Translations under genes and position numbers: made by a program
In this document: in pieces, positions 1-9,170 of the stretch
Layout of the letters: the number at the start of each line of letters is the position of its first letter
How positions within the stretch are numbered: position 1 is the stretch's first letter
DNA from: Ensifer sp. USDA 6670
Lineage (GTDB): Bacteria > Pseudomonadota > Alphaproteobacteria > Rhizobiales > Rhizobiaceae
Assembly: GCA_000421085.1 (NCBI GenBank)
Contig: ATWE01000005.1
Coordinates: 186,001 to 250,000, forward strand
Direction of reading: 5' to 3'
DNA length: 64,000 nucleotides
Notes under the pieces: model-generated
The model's input: only the letters and a program-made list of their open reading frames with translations
Told to the model about the DNA's origin: nothing
The model's database searches: none

Positions 1-1
1 C

Positions 2-580
2 CTTGCGGCCGGCGGAATTCCGTTCGAGGACGTCGTCGTTCCCTTCGATTTTGCTGCCGGAAATCCGCGTTTTCAAGAAATCTCGCCGACGGGCCGCGTT
101 CCCGTTCTTCATCACGGCGAGATCCGCATATGGGAATCGCTCGCGATCATCGAATATGTCGCGGAGCTTTTCCCGGATGCGGGTCTCTGGCCGGAGGACC
201 GCGCGGATCGTGCCCATGCGCGCAGCTACTCCATGGAGATGCTCTCCGGCTTTCGGGCGCTGCGCGGCGCCTGCCCGATGAACATCCGGCGGCCGAGAAA
301 GTCGATCGCTCTGCCGGACGGCGTCAGGGATGATGTGGCACGGATCGAGACGATCTGGCGGGAGTCGGTCGAGCGATCGGGGGGCCCGTTCCTCTTCGGC
401 CGGTTCACCGCGGCCGACGCGATGTTTGCCCCGGTCGTCAACCGTTTCGAGACCTATGAGCTCGTGACGGATCCGGCAACGCTCGCCTATATGGGCGCCG
501 TCAAGGCGCATCCGGCCTTCCGCCAATGGGAGGAGGCGGCGAGAGAAGAGCCATGGATCGTACCGGAGGACGAGGCCTGA
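2..580 (+). CDS. Glutathione S-transferase family protein (5' end outside window)
   Basis: The 3' part of a GST-family gene; the reading frame is open from base 2 and about 192 residues are visible. The thioredoxin-like N-terminal domain shows GRVPVLHHG (with the cis-proline typical of the glutathione site) and WESLAIIEYV. The all-helical C-terminal domain carries FTAADAMFAPVVNRF, which resembles the N-capping box of GST folds. Family members conjugate or reduce electrophiles with glutathione in the cytosol. Substrate specificity cannot be read from the sequence. An internal ATG at 233 would remove the glutathione-binding domain, so it is not the real start. Confidence 0.88.
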   Translation, partial: LAAGGIPFEDVVVPFDFAAGNPRFQEISPTGRVPVLHHGEIRIWESLAIIEYVAELFPDAGLWPEDRADRAHARSYSMEMLSGFRALRGACPMNIRRPRKSIALPDGVRDDVARIETIWRESVERSGGPFLFGRFTAADAMFAPVVNRFETYELVTDPATLAYMGAVKAHPAFRQWEEAAREEPWIVPEDEA

Positions 581-686
581 AGCGGATCGAGGGCTTGCCG
601 CGCCGAGTCGAAAATTTGCGCGCGGGGACTGGTCAAAGTGCGGTTCGGCATGTATAAGCGCGCGAAATTCCGAGATCGACATCTGT

Positions 687-715
687 TTGACCCGGCCATT
701 TTCGGCTGCTGAACA
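687..715 (+). promoter_or_regulatory. Possible sigma70 promoter of rpmF
   Basis: TTGACC at 687-692 is followed 17 bp later by TGAACA, 28 bp before the rpmF start codon. The -35 box is good and the -10 box is weak, so this is only a candidate. Confidence 0.3.
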
Positions 716-743
716 GTGTTTTGCCCGATAAGTGGAGAATGAA

Positions 744-929
744 ATGGCTGTACCGAAAAGAAAAACGAGCCCGTCCAAGCGTGGCATGCGCCGTTCCGCT
801 GACGCCCTCAAGGCTCCGACCTACATCGAAGACAAGAACTCCGGCGAACTGCGCCGCCCGCATCACATCGACCTGAAGACCGGCATGTATCGCGGTCGCC
901 AGGTCCTGACGCCGAAGGAAAACGCATAA
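744..929 (+). CDS. rpmF: 50S ribosomal protein L32
   Basis: A 61-residue basic protein beginning [18 protein letters not shown], the hallmark N-terminus of L32, a component of the large ribosomal subunit. The start at 744 is chosen over the in-frame ATG at 732 because L32 proteins begin MAVPK and a GGAG lies just upstream. Like many alphaproteobacterial L32 proteins it lacks the zinc-binding cysteines found in some other bacteria. A good terminator follows, so it appears to be a single-gene transcription unit. Confidence 0.97.
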   Translation: MAVPKRKTSPSKRGMRRSADALKAPTYIEDKNSGELRRPHHIDLKTGMYRGRQVLTPKENA

Positions 930-956
930 GCGTTTCCGCCTGCGGAATGAAGTTCG

Positions 957-983
957 AAGGGTCGGCATTGCCGGCCCTTTTTC
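957..983 (+). terminator. Rho-independent terminator of rpmF
   Basis: GGGTCGGC, loop ATT, GCCGGCCC (one G-U pair) followed by TTTTTC, 28 bases after the rpmF stop codon and just before the convergent phaR gene. Confidence 0.85.
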
Positions 984-1002
984 TTTGGTGGACCGAGGGG
1001 GG

Positions 1003-1581
1003 TCAGCCCAGATTGTCGAGTTTCGTCTGAAGGGCGCGAAGCTGTTCCTTCAGTTCGTCGATGTCCTTCGCCTCGGCCTTCCTGGTTTCCTTGGCCGGCG
1101 GGGCGGCCATGAAGGGCGAAAACATCTGCATGGCCTGATGGAACATTTCGGTGTTGCGCCGGACCTGTTCCTCGACGAGCTGCAGCGGCACCTTCAGGTT
1201 CTTGCCGATCGGCGTATCGCCGAAGGCCTTGGTGATCTGCTCTCGCATCTGCGCCTGCTGTTCGGTGAAGGCCTGCATCGAGTGCTCGAGATAGCTCGGC
1301 ACGACCATCTGCATCTGGTCGCCATAGAAGGAGATCAACTGGCGGAGAAAGGAAATCGGCAGGAGCGTGTTGCCGGTCTTCGACTCCTGCTCGAAGATGA
1401 TCTGCGTCAGCACGGAGTGGGTTATGTCTTCGCCGGACTTGGCATCCTGCACTATGAAGTCCTCGCCCCGCTTCACCATGACAGCCAGGTCGTCGAGGGT
1501 CACGTAAGTGCTCGTACCGGTATTGTAGAGTCGCCGGTTCGCGTATTTCTTGATAACGATCTGGCCTTCGTTTTTCCCCAT
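1003..1581 (-). CDS. phaR: Polyhydroxyalkanoate synthesis regulator PhaR (AniA)
   Basis: A 192-aa regulator of PHB accumulation. The N-terminal PHB/PHA accumulation DNA-binding domain (about residues 8-68) begins VIKKYANRRLYNTGTSTYV, highly characteristic of the family. A PHB-accumulation region follows at about 70-115 (ISFLRQLISFYGDQMQMVVP), then a charged C-terminal helix. PhaR proteins repress phasin and pha genes and are released when they bind PHB granules. The gene is divergent from phaAB, placing a shared control region at 1582-1803. AGGAG stands 8 bases before the ATG. In Sinorhizobium the orthologue is called AniA and affects carbon partitioning between PHB and exopolysaccharide. Confidence 0.94.
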   Translation of the reverse strand: MGKNEGQIVIKKYANRRLYNTGTSTYVTLDDLAVMVKRGEDFIVQDAKSGEDITHSVLTQIIFEQESKTGNTLLPISFLRQLISFYGDQMQMVVPSYLEHSMQAFTEQQAQMREQITKAFGDTPIGKNLKVPLQLVEEQVRRNTEMFHQAMQMFSPFMAAPPAKETRKAEAKDIDELKEQLRALQTKLDNLG

Positions 1582-1716
1582 CAGGGTCTCCTCTCACCCA
1601 TGGTCCCGTCTTTATTGTATTTTTCAGAGTATCCGCAAAAGAGCGCCACTGACAATCTCTTTGTGCAATGCGGCGACGCAGGTGCGAACAAGCGCCGGCA
1701 AGTCACCGTGAAGCTT

Positions 1717-1783
1717 TTGCGGCAGTGCAACTAGCCGTTTGACTCGCGCTCTTCCCTTTGCCAGTCTGCCTCCATCAGGCAAA
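1717..1783. promoter_or_regulatory. Palindromes in the phaR-phaA control region
   Basis: TTGC-N6-GCAA at 1717-1730 and CTTTGCC...GGCAAAG at about 1756-1783 lie between the divergent genes. TTGACT at 1739-1744 could be a -35 box for phaA with a poor -10 (CAGTCT) 17 bp later. PhaR family members bind GC-containing inverted repeats near pha genes, so one of these may be its operator; that is inference. Confidence 0.35.
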
Positions 1784-1803
1784 GCAAATATGAGGAACGT
1801 CCC

Positions 1804-2985
1804 ATGAGCAATCCCTCGATCGTCATCGCCAGCGCCGCCCGCACGGCCGTCGGCTCCTTCAATGGTGCCTTCGGCAACACTCCCGCGCACGAACTGGGCG
1901 CGGCCGCCATCAAGGCGGTGCTCGAACGGGCGGGCGTCGAAGCGGGCGAAGTGGACGAGGTGATCCTCGGCCAGGTGCTGCCGGCGGGCGAGGGGCAGAA
2001 TCCTGCGCGGCAAGCGGCGATGAAGGCCGGCCTTCCCCAGGAAAAGACCGCCTGGGGCATGAACCAGCTTTGCGGCTCGGGCCTGCGCGCCGTGGCGCTC
2101 GGCATGCAGCAGATCGCAACCGGCGATGCGAAGGTCATCGTCGCCGGCGGCATGGAGTCGATGTCCATGGCTCCGCATTGCGCGCACCTGCGCGGCGGCG
2201 TGAAAATGGGCGACTACAAGATGATCGACACGATGATCAAGGACGGCCTGACGGATGCCTTCTACGGCTACCATATGGGCATCACCGCCGAGAACGTCGC
2301 GCGGAAATGGCAGCTCACACGCGAGGAACAGGACGAATTCGCGCTTGCTTCCCAGAACAAGGCGGAAGCGGCCCAGAAGGCCGGCCGTTTCGCCGACGAG
2401 ATCGTGCCTTTCGTCGTGAAGACGCGCAAGGGCGACGTCACCGTCGATCAGGACGAGTACATCCGCCATGGCGCCACGCTCGATTCCATCGCAAAGCTCC
2501 GCCCGGCCTTCGACAAGGAAGGTACCGTGACCGCGGGCAACGCTTCTGGTCTCAACGACGGTGCGGCCGCGGCGCTCTTGATGAGCGAGTCCGAAGCGAC
2601 CCGGCGCGGCATCCAGCCGCTTGCCCGCATCGTCTCCTGGGCCACGGCAGGCGTCGACCCGCAGATCATGGGCACCGGTCCCATCCCCGCATCGCGCAAG
2701 GCTCTCGAAAAGGCCGGCTGGTCGGTCGCCGACATCGAGCTCGTGGAGGCGAACGAGGCTTTCGCGGCTCAGGCCTGCGCGGTCAACAAGGACCTCGGCT
2801 GGGATCCTTCAATCGTCAACGTCAATGGCGGAGCGATTGCCATCGGCCATCCGATCGGTGCCTCCGGTGCCCGCGTGCTGAACACGCTTCTTTTCGAGAT
2901 GAAGCGGCGCGGCGTCTCCAAGGGGCTTGCCACCCTGTGCATCGGCGGCGGAATGGGCGTCGCCATGTGCGTCGAACGCCTATAG
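1804..2985 (+). CDS. phaA: Acetyl-CoA C-acetyltransferase (beta-ketothiolase)
   Basis: A 393-aa biosynthetic thiolase that condenses two acetyl-CoA to acetoacetyl-CoA, the first step of PHB synthesis. The nucleophilic cysteine lies in [12 protein letters not shown] (Cys about 90). [11 protein letters not shown], the C-terminal histidine block [17 protein letters not shown] and the second cysteine in TLCIGGGMG are all present. Length matches the family. TGAGGAACG gives a ribosome-binding site just before the ATG. It is followed 115 bp later by phaB, with a hairpin between them. Called phbA in older Sinorhizobium literature. Confidence 0.97.
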   Translation: MSNPSIVIASAARTAVGSFNGAFGNTPAHELGAAAIKAVLERAGVEAGEVDEVILGQVLPAGEGQNPARQAAMKAGLPQEKTAWGMNQLCGSGLRAVALGMQQIATGDAKVIVAGGMESMSMAPHCAHLRGGVKMGDYKMIDTMIKDGLTDAFYGYHMGITAENVARKWQLTREEQDEFALASQNKAEAAQKAGRFADEIVPFVVKTRKGDVTVDQDEYIRHGATLDSIAKLRPAFDKEGTVTAGNASGLNDGAAAALLMSESEATRRGIQPLARIVSWATAGVDPQIMGTGPIPASRKALEKAGWSVADIELVEANEAFAAQACAVNKDLGWDPSIVNVNGGAIAIGHPIGASGARVLNTLLFEMKRRGVSKGLATLCIGGGMGVAMCVERL

Positions 2986-3024
2986 CCGGCCGCCCGCAAT
3001 GCGGGAAAATTTCGGATCGGACGA

Positions 3025-3058
3025 TGCATGAGCGGCCCGGCTCTCCCCGGGCTGCATG
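3025..3058 (+). other. Hairpin in the phaA-phaB spacer
   Basis: GCGGCCCGG-CTCTC-CCCGGGCTGC (one G-U pair), with CATG on both outer sides, forms a strong stem between phaA and phaB. There is no T-tract, so it is more likely an RNA-processing or stability element than a terminator. Confidence 0.5.
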
Positions 3059-3100
3059 GAGTGTTTTTGCGAATTTGGCTTAACCGAGTGGGAGGCGAAG

Positions 3101-3826
3101 ATGAGCAGGGTAGCATTGGTTACGGGCGGGTCTCGCGGCATTGGCGCTGCGATTTGCGTGGCGCTGAAGGCTGCGGGCTACAAGGTGGCCGCAAACTATG
3201 CCGGAAATGACGAGAGGGCCAAGGCCTTCGAGCAGGAAAGCGGCATTCCCGTCTACAAATGGGACGTATCGAGCTATCAGGCCTGCGTCGATGGCATCGC
3301 CAGGGTCGAGGCTGACCTCGGACCGGTCGACATCCTCGTCAACAATGCCGGCATCACCCGTGACGCCATGTTCCACAAGATGACGCCGGAACAGTGGGGC
3401 GAAGTGATCGGCACCAATCTCACCGGCGTGTTCAACATGACGCATCCGCTCTGGTCGGGCATGCGTGACCGCGGTTTCGGCCGCATCGTCAACATCTCGT
3501 CGATCAACGGCCAGAAGGGGCAGATGGGCCAGGTGAACTATTCCGCCGCCAAGGCCGGCGATCTCGGCTTAACCAAGGCGCTGGCCCAGGAAGGGGCGGC
3601 AAAGGGGATCACCGTCAACGCGATTTGCCCCGGCTATATCGGCACCGAGATGGTGCGCGCCGTTCCGGAAAAGGTGCTCAACGAGCGGATCATTCCGCAG
3701 ATACCGGTCGGACGTCTTGGCGAGCCGGAGGAAGTGGCACGCTGTGTCGTGTTTCTCGCTTCCGACGATGCGGGCTTCATCACCGGCTCGACGATTTCGG
3801 CCAATGGCGGCCAGTACTTCGCCTGA
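3101..3826 (+). CDS. phaB: Acetoacetyl-CoA reductase (NADPH-dependent)
   Basis: A 241-aa short-chain dehydrogenase that reduces acetoacetyl-CoA to (R)-3-hydroxybutyryl-CoA for PHB synthase. The Rossmann motif VTGGSRGIGAAI is at the N-terminus, NNAG follows near residue 85, and the catalytic triad appears as NISSINGQ with VNYSAAKAG. It ends ISANGGQYFA, typical of PhaB. The start at 3101 is preferred over 3056 because GGGAGGCGAAG lies directly upstream and the nucleotide-binding strand begins at once. It probably shares a transcript with phaA. The PHB synthase gene phaC is not in this window. Confidence 0.96.
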   Translation: MSRVALVTGGSRGIGAAICVALKAAGYKVAANYAGNDERAKAFEQESGIPVYKWDVSSYQACVDGIARVEADLGPVDILVNNAGITRDAMFHKMTPEQWGEVIGTNLTGVFNMTHPLWSGMRDRGFGRIVNISSINGQKGQMGQVNYSAAKAGDLGLTKALAQEGAAKGITVNAICPGYIGTEMVRAVPEKVLNERIIPQIPVGRLGEPEEVARCVVFLASDDAGFITGSTISANGGQYFA

Positions 3827-3849
3827 AGCGTGGTGCCCGCGGCTATTTC

Positions 3850-3867
3850 GGCGCCCTTCGGGGCGCC
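3850..3867 (+). terminator. Strong UUCG hairpin after phaB
   Basis: GGCGCCC-TTCG-GGGCGCC, a perfect 7-bp stem with a UUCG tetraloop, 24 bases after the phaB stop. No run of T follows, so it may mark a transcript 3' end rather than act as a classical terminator. Confidence 0.5.
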
Positions 3868-4460
3868 GGATTCGTTTCGGTCCTCGGGTCTTCGGGGTGC
3901 AATGAGAGGGACGGCCGCATCGATGTCCATCCTGGAAGGCTTGCCTCCCGCTCTCCATAGGAGGCACTAGATATTGAGGTGAACGAAAGGGGAAAACGTT
4001 CCCGCCGGCGAGTCGGCGCTGCTCTGCCCCGGCAGGAGGCGGGTGCCTGCAAAGCGATTCCTATTTCCGGACTCGGCCGATCGGCAGCGAATCCCGTTAA
4101 AATTTTTCAATCTTTCCAGACTCTTGGATTCGGAATCCTTTGCGTGGTCAACGGCCGCAATGATGACAACCGAAGCCGATCGGCAGCTTCTGAGGGGTGA
4201 TCCTCCCTTGGATTCAGCATATGGTGCGTAACCAGATGTTGAAATCTATATATAGCCGTGAACATAGAGTGAATCAGCGAGAGTCAGCGATTCGTCTCTG
4301 ATTCGTTCCGTCGCTGTTCCAGAATCCTGAACCAGAGTTTCAAGGTGAGGCGCAAGATATGGTTGGCCGCTTGGCGTATTTATTCCCCGTGAACCCTTGC
4401 GTTTGGCACGTCGCATAGGCATCTGTTTCCCGCCGGAGCGTGAACGCGCGCCGGCTCTCA
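3868..4460. other. Gene-poor spacer between phaB and the helicase gene
   Basis: About 600 bp without an ORF I can support. The short ORFs here lack ribosome-binding sites and recognisable motifs. The stretch is less GC-rich than its surroundings around 4090-4380 and contains TATATATA near 4246 and an imperfect inverted repeat, GAATCAGCGAGA...TCTCTGATTC, at about 4271-4304. Confidence 0.5.
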
Positions 4461-4462
4461 AA

Positions 4463-4536
4463 GCGTGTTCCTTAAATCGGAGCCGATTTACGGATAATAC
4501 ATACGGCAAATCAGCACTGCAGCGAGCTTTGCACGA
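4463..4536 (-). repeat. Truncated copy of a hairpin-bearing rhizobial repeat
   Basis: Read on the minus strand it contains the CGCTGCAG block, then TCCGTAAATC-GGCTCC-GATTTAAGGA. It corresponds to the second half of the elements at 55720-55823 and 61986-62091, in the opposite orientation. The 5' stem found in those copies is missing. It lies just upstream of the helicase gene. Confidence 0.6.
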
Positions 4537-4542
4537 CCAGAG

Positions 4543-7500
4543 ATGTGCGGCGCTGTAAGACTGCCCGGGATCGAGACCTTGTCCTTTCAATCCATGATCC
4601 TGAGCGGCCGCGGCGTGACCGCGGTGCTCGGACCCACCAATACCGGCAAGACCCATTATGCGATCGAGCGCATGATCGCGCATGACAGCGGCGTCATAGG
4701 GCTGCCGCTGAGACTGCTCGCCCGCGAGGTCTATACCCGTCTCGTGGAGAAGGTCGGCCACCACAATGTCGCGCTGATCACGGGCGAGGAGAAGATCGCC
4801 CCGCATCGCGCCCGCTTTTCGGTCTGCACGGTGGAAGCGATGCCGCGCGAGACGACGGCCTCCTTCGTGGCGATCGACGAGGTCCAGCTCGCAGGCGATC
4901 TCGAACGCGGCCACATCTTCACGGACCGGATCCTGCACCTGCGCGGCCGCGGCGAGACGCTGCTGCTCGGCGCCGCGACGATGCGGCCGATCCTCGAATA
5001 TCTCCTGCCCGGGATCACCGTCGTCGAGCGGCCGCGTATGTCGCAGCTTCTCTATGCCGGCTCCAAGAAAATTACGCGCCTGCCGAATCGCTCGGCAATC
5101 GTCGCCTTTTCGGCCGACGAGGTCTATGCGATCGCGGAGCTCATCCGGCGCCAGCGCGGCGGCGCGGCCGTCGTATTGGGCGCGCTTTCGCCGCGAACCC
5201 GCAACGCCCAGGTGGCACTCTATCAGGAGGGGGACGTCGACTATCTCGTGGCGACCGACGCGATCGGCATGGGGCTGAACCTCGACGTCGATCATGTCGC
5301 CTTCGCTCAGGACCGGAAGTTCGACGGCTACCAATACCGTAACCTCAATCCGGCTGAGCTCGCCCAGGTCGCAGGGCGCGCGGGCAGGCACGTCCGGGAC
5401 GGGACCTTCGGCGTGACCGGACGCGTCGATCCGTTCGACGAGGAGTTGGTGCACCGCATCGAATCGCATGAGTTCGACCCGGTCCGGGTGCTGCAATGGC
5501 GCTCCAAGGCGCTCGACTTTTCTTCGCTGAAGGCACTGAAAAGGAGCCTCGAGGCCGCACCGGCGGTATCGGGCCTCGCGCGGGCGCTTCCGGCGGTCGA
5601 TCAGCAGGCGCTCGAGCATTTGACCCGGTACCCGGAGATCGTCGACGTCGCCACGGCGTCCGAGCGCGTGGAGAAGCTCTGGGAGGCCTGCGCGCTCCCG
5701 GATTATCGCCGCATCACGCCGGCCCAGCATGCGGATCTGATCTCGACCATCTATGCCGACCTCGTTCGCCATGGCACGGTCAACGAGGATTTCATGGCCG
5801 AACAGGTCCGGCGCGCCGACCATACAGACGGCGAAATCGACACACTTTCGGCGCGAATTGCGCAGATCAGGACCTGGACCTATGTATCCAACCGGCCCGG
5901 GTGGCTTGCCGATCCGACACACTGGCAAGAAAAGACGCGGGAAATCGAAGATCGATTGTCCGACGCGCTACATGAAAGGTTGACGAAACGCTTTGTTGAT
6001 CGCAGGACATCTGTGCTCATGAAGCGCCTGAGAGAGAATGCGATGCTGGAAGCAGAAATCAGTGTGAATGGTGATGTCTTCGTCGAGGGACACCATGTGG
6101 GTCAGCTAGCCGGTTTCCGGTTCACGCTCGCCGCGGGCAGCGAGGGAACGGACGCGAAGGCCGTTCAGGGTGCCGCCCATAAGGCGCTCGCGCTGGAATT
6201 CGAAGCGCGCGCCGCTCGTCTCCACGCGGCCGGCAATGGCGACCTGGCTCTGTCGTCGGACGGTCTCGTTCGTTGGCTCGGCGACCCGGTCGCGCGGCTC
6301 ACGGCGAGCGACCACGTCATGCGTCCCCGTGTCATCCTGCTTGCCGACGAGCAGCTCCAGGCCAATGCCCGCGAACATGTGCTGGCGCGGATCGAGCGTT
6401 TCGTGAACCATCACATCAGCACGGTGCTGAAGCCGCTGGACGATATTTCGCGCGCCGAGGATCTGGAGGGTCTCGCCAAGGGTCTCGCCTTCCAGATCGT
6501 CGAGAATCTCGGCGTGCTCTTCCGTCGCGACGTCGCCGAAGAGGTGAAGTCGCTCGATCAGGAGAGCCGCGCGTCGATTCGCAGATACGGTGTACGCTTC
6601 GGCGCCTATCACATCTTCCTCCCCGCGCTTCTGAAGCCGGCTCCGGCGGAACTGATCACGCTTCTCTGGGCGCTGAAGAATGACGGGCTGGACAAGCCCG
6701 GCTACGGCGAGCTGATACCGATGCTTGCTGCCGGCCGTACCTCCGTCGTCACCGATCCGGCCTTCGAACGGACCTTCTACAAGCTCGCGGGCTTCCGGTT
6801 CCTCGGCAAGCGCGCGGTGCGGATCGATATCCTCGAGCGGCTTGCCGATCTCATCCGTCCCCTCCTGCAGTGGAAGCCCGGCACGTCGCCGCGTCCGGAC
6901 GGTGCCTATGACGGCCGCCGTTTCGTCGCGACGACGTCGATGCTGTCCATTCTCGGGGCAACGCCCGACGACATGGAGGAAATCCTCAAGGGTCTCGGCT
7001 ATCGCGCCGACGCCGTGACGGCCGAGGAGGCGGCAGCCTTCCTGGCAAGCCAGAATGGGGACACGGCGCCTGCCGAAGCGGCCGAGGCGAGCGTAGCGGA
7101 TGCGGGCGTCGAGGCTGAAGCCGGGGATGCGCCTGCTGCAGAGACGGAAGCCACCGGAACCGCGGCTGCCGAGGCGCCGGCTGCAGAGACGGAAGCCGCC
7201 GCCGCCGATACTGCAGCTGCAGAGACGCAGGCCGCGCCGGCGAGCGACGATGCTGCGGCACCGGCTGAGCCGGAGGCCCCGGCTGAAGCCAAGCCGGTGC
7301 TCCTGTGGCGTCCGGGCACCCGTCAGGACAATCAGCGCCAGGGCGGTCGCCAGGGCGAGCAGCGCCGAGGCGGCCAACGCCATGGCCAGGCCGAAGGCCG
7401 CGAGGGCGGCCGCAGGCAGGCACCTCATGGCAAGTCGCAGGGCAAGCCCTGGGAAGGCAAGCCGCAGGAGGGCAAGGGGTCCGAAGGAAGGCCGGGCGGC

Positions 7501-7647
7501 CAGAGAAAGGACCGCGGGGACCGGCACGATCGAAACAAGTCGTCTCCTCCCAAGTTCGAAGGGCGCCCGCCCCGCAAGGAAAAACCGATCGATCCGGATT
7601 CGCCTTTCGCCAAGCTGGCTGCTCTGAAGGAGCAGATGAAGAAGTAG
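4543..7647 (+). CDS. SUV3-like DExH-box RNA helicase with long basic tail
   Basis: A 1034-aa helicase related to the mitochondrial degradosome helicase SUV3. Walker A is GPTNTGKT (about residues 29-36), motif II is DEVQ in VAIDEVQLAGD, motif V is TDAIGMGLNLDVD, and motif VI is QVAGRAGRH. The core is followed by a large alpha-proteobacterial region to about residue 840. After that come an Ala/Glu/Pro-rich segment (about 850-920) and an Arg/Gly/Gln/Lys-rich tail to the end, likely disordered and RNA-binding. The start is uncertain: ATG at 4543 has no clear Shine-Dalgarno sequence and an in-frame ATG at 4594 would keep all helicase motifs. Nine bases separate it from the S4-domain gene, suggesting an operon for RNA metabolism. 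Confidence 0.9.
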   Translation: MCGAVRLPGIETLSFQSMILSGRGVTAVLGPTNTGKTHYAIERMIAHDSGVIGLPLRLLAREVYTRLVEKVGHHNVALITGEEKIAPHRARFSVCTVEAMPRETTASFVAIDEVQLAGDLERGHIFTDRILHLRGRGETLLLGAATMRPILEYLLPGITVVERPRMSQLLYAGSKKITRLPNRSAIVAFSADEVYAIAELIRRQRGGAAVVLGALSPRTRNAQVALYQEGDVDYLVATDAIGMGLNLDVDHVAFAQDRKFDGYQYRNLNPAELAQVAGRAGRHVRDGTFGVTGRVDPFDEELVHRIESHEFDPVRVLQWRSKALDFSSLKALKRSLEAAPAVSGLARALPAVDQQALEHLTRYPEIVDVATASERVEKLWEACALPDYRRITPAQHADLISTIYADLVRHGTVNEDFMAEQVRRADHTDGEIDTLSARIAQIRTWTYVSNRPGWLADPTHWQEKTREIEDRLSDALHERLTKRFVDRRTSVLMKRLRENAMLEAEISVNGDVFVEGHHVGQLAGFRFTLAAGSEGTDAKAVQGAAHKALALEFEARAARLHAAGNGDLALSSDGLVRWLGDPVARLTASDHVMRPRVILLADEQLQANAREHVLARIERFVNHHISTVLKPLDDISRAEDLEGLAKGLAFQIVENLGVLFRRDVAEEVKSLDQESRASIRRYGVRFGAYHIFLPALLKPAPAELITLLWALKNDGLDKPGYGELIPMLAAGRTSVVTDPAFERTFYKLAGFRFLGKRAVRIDILERLADLIRPLLQWKPGTSPRPDGAYDGRRFVATTSMLSILGATPDDMEEILKGLGYRADAVTAEEAAAFLASQNGDTAPAEAAEASVADAGVEAEAGDAPAAETEATGTAAAEAPAAETEAAAADTAAAETQAAPASDDAAAPAEPEAPAEAKPVLLWRPGTRQDNQRQGGRQGEQRRGGQRHGQAEGREGGRRQAPHGKSQGKPWEGKPQEGKGSEGRPGGQRKDRGDRHDRNKSSPPKFEGRPPRKEKPIDPDSPFAKLAALKEQMKK

Positions 7648-7656
7648 GTCAAGCTC

Positions 7657-8088
7657 ATGGAAAAGCAGCCGCCGTCCGCCCCTGCAATGCGCCAGCGGCT
7701 CGACAAGTGGCTGTTCTTCGCCCGGCTGATCAAATCGCGCTCGCTCGCCCAGAAGGCGATCGAGGCGGGTCATGTGGCGGTCAACGGCAAGCGTGAGACG
7801 CAGCCGTCCGCCCAGATCAGGGCCGGCGACATGCTTGAGGTATCGCTGGAACGACGCGATCTCGTCGTGCGCGTGCTGCTGCCCGGGTCCCGCCGCGGCC
7901 CCTATGAGGAAGCGCGCCTGCTCTACGAGGATCTCACTCCCGCGGTGCCCGCCGGCAGACCCACGCTTTTCGAGCAGGCGACGCGCGACCGCGGAGCAGG
8001 GCGGCCGACAAAGCGGGAGCGCCGCGACACGGACCGCCTGCGGCCGGGGCCGGACCGCTTGCGGCCGGGTGACCCCGAGGACGGCTGA
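7657..8088 (+). CDS. S4-domain RNA-binding protein (Hsp15-like)
   Basis: A 143-aa protein with an S4 RNA-binding domain at about residues 11-72 (MRQRLDKWLFFARLIKSRSL...AGHVAVNG). This is the arrangement of heat-shock protein 15 (HslR), which binds free 50S subunits carrying nascent chains. The C-terminal 60 residues are Arg/Pro-rich and include a short repeat, DRLRPGPDRLRPGD. It follows the helicase gene by 9 bases. Function beyond RNA binding is inferred from the family. Confidence 0.88.
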   Translation: MEKQPPSAPAMRQRLDKWLFFARLIKSRSLAQKAIEAGHVAVNGKRETQPSAQIRAGDMLEVSLERRDLVVRVLLPGSRRGPYEEARLLYEDLTPAVPAGRPTLFEQATRDRGAGRPTKRERRDTDRLRPGPDRLRPGDPEDG

Positions 8089-8470
8089 TCCTCAGACTTT
8101 GAACCCGGCGCCGCACACTGTCGGAGTCGGCCTGCAGCCGATTTCGGCACGCCCGTCCGAGCTGGAAAACTGTGCCCCCACAGCGGCAAATCGCGCATGG
8201 ATAATTCTTGCAAAGGCCAGTCAAAGCCTTTACGTGACAAGCAACGCTGCAGTGCCGAACGCCCCGTTCGAGGGGTGAAGGTTGGTGTAGCAGCTTGAAC
8301 CGATGTGTGGTTTCACCGGATCGATTCCGATTCCCGAAGCCATGCAGAGGGTGGCATTCGGGTCTGCCTCGGCAGCTATGCGCGCCGGACATGCCTAGCA
8401 TGCGCGGGCGATCGAGTATCACCGTTGATTGCCGTCTGCCATCAAATGTGAGCATTGGCTGGAGTACCTC
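8089..8470. other. Spacer upstream of fdxA
   Basis: About 380 bp with no supported ORF. AAAGGC...GCCTTT near 8212-8232 is a weak hairpin. I could not identify a convincing promoter, though one for fdxA is expected here. Confidence 0.4.
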
Positions 8471-8809
8471 ATGACGTATGTCGTGACCGATAACTGCATT
8501 CGCTGCAAGTACACGGACTGCGTTGAAGTCTGCCCGGTGGATTGTTTTTATGAGGGGGAGAACTTCCTCGTCATCCATCCGGATGAATGCATCGACTGCG
8601 GCGTATGCGAGCCGGAATGTCCCGCGGGTGCGATCAAGCCGGATACCGAGCCGGGCCTCGATATGTGGTTGAAACTGAACGCGGAATTTTCCACGCAGTG
8701 GCCGAACATCACCGTCAAGCGCGACCCGCTGCCGGAGGCCAAGGAGATGGATGGCGTAGAAGAAAAATACGAGAAGTATTTTTCTTCCGAACCGGGACAG
8801 GGCGACTGA
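8471..8809 (+). CDS. fdxA: FdxA-type 7Fe ferredoxin (3Fe-4S + 4Fe-4S)
   Basis: A 112-aa soluble ferredoxin that carries electrons in the cytosol. The N-terminus [17 protein letters not shown] plus EVCPVDCF supplies one cluster, and [16 protein letters not shown] supplies the second. The C-terminal extension, with [11 protein letters not shown], is typical of alphaproteobacterial FdxA. The start at 8471 is supported by GGAG 10 bases upstream and by family alignment; the longer ORF start at 8429 is not. The helicase-S4-fdxA-carD order is conserved in related bacteria as far as I recall, but no shared pathway is established. Confidence 0.96.
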   Translation: MTYVVTDNCIRCKYTDCVEVCPVDCFYEGENFLVIHPDECIDCGVCEPECPAGAIKPDTEPGLDMWLKLNAEFSTQWPNITVKRDPLPEAKEMDGVEEKYEKYFSSEPGQGD

Positions 8810-8914
8810 GGCGGATTTCGGCCGCTCGGTTGGTCAGTGCCGACGGACGACAGATGGCGAGGCCGGAAAGCTGGGGAAATCCCGCCGGCACTTCGCGCTT
8901 GCGAGCGCGGCGAC

Positions 8915-8943
8915 TTGATCGTTGCCGTGCAGCAAATTATTGA
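8915..8943 (+). promoter_or_regulatory. Candidate sigma70 promoter of carD
   Basis: TTGATC, a 17-bp spacer, then TATTGA. It would give a leader of roughly 270 nt before carD, including the hairpin at 9171-9192. It is a fair but not strong match. Confidence 0.3.
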
Positions 8944-9170
8944 TTTCCGCTCTTTTTTGTGATAGTTTTCACGCACTGATCCACAGAGGGTGCTTTTGCG
9001 CGCCCGAAAACCAGCACGAAAGCAAACGATCTCCACCGCGCGGCACTTTTGAGATATGCAACGGCCCGTTGCTTGTGACTGCGCAATAAGAGCTTGTTTG
9101 CGTTTCGTTGGAGGACCAGGTGGACCCACCCGGCGGTATCCCCGTCTATCCCGGGCCTGACTGACCCGGC

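Noticed and set aside
4246-5928. A 560-codon open frame on the minus strand
   Set aside because: It is antisense to the helicase gene and crosses its 5' end.
8089-8470. A stress-type (GGAAC) promoter upstream of fdxA
   Set aside because: No GGAAC-N16/17-CGTT pattern is present there.
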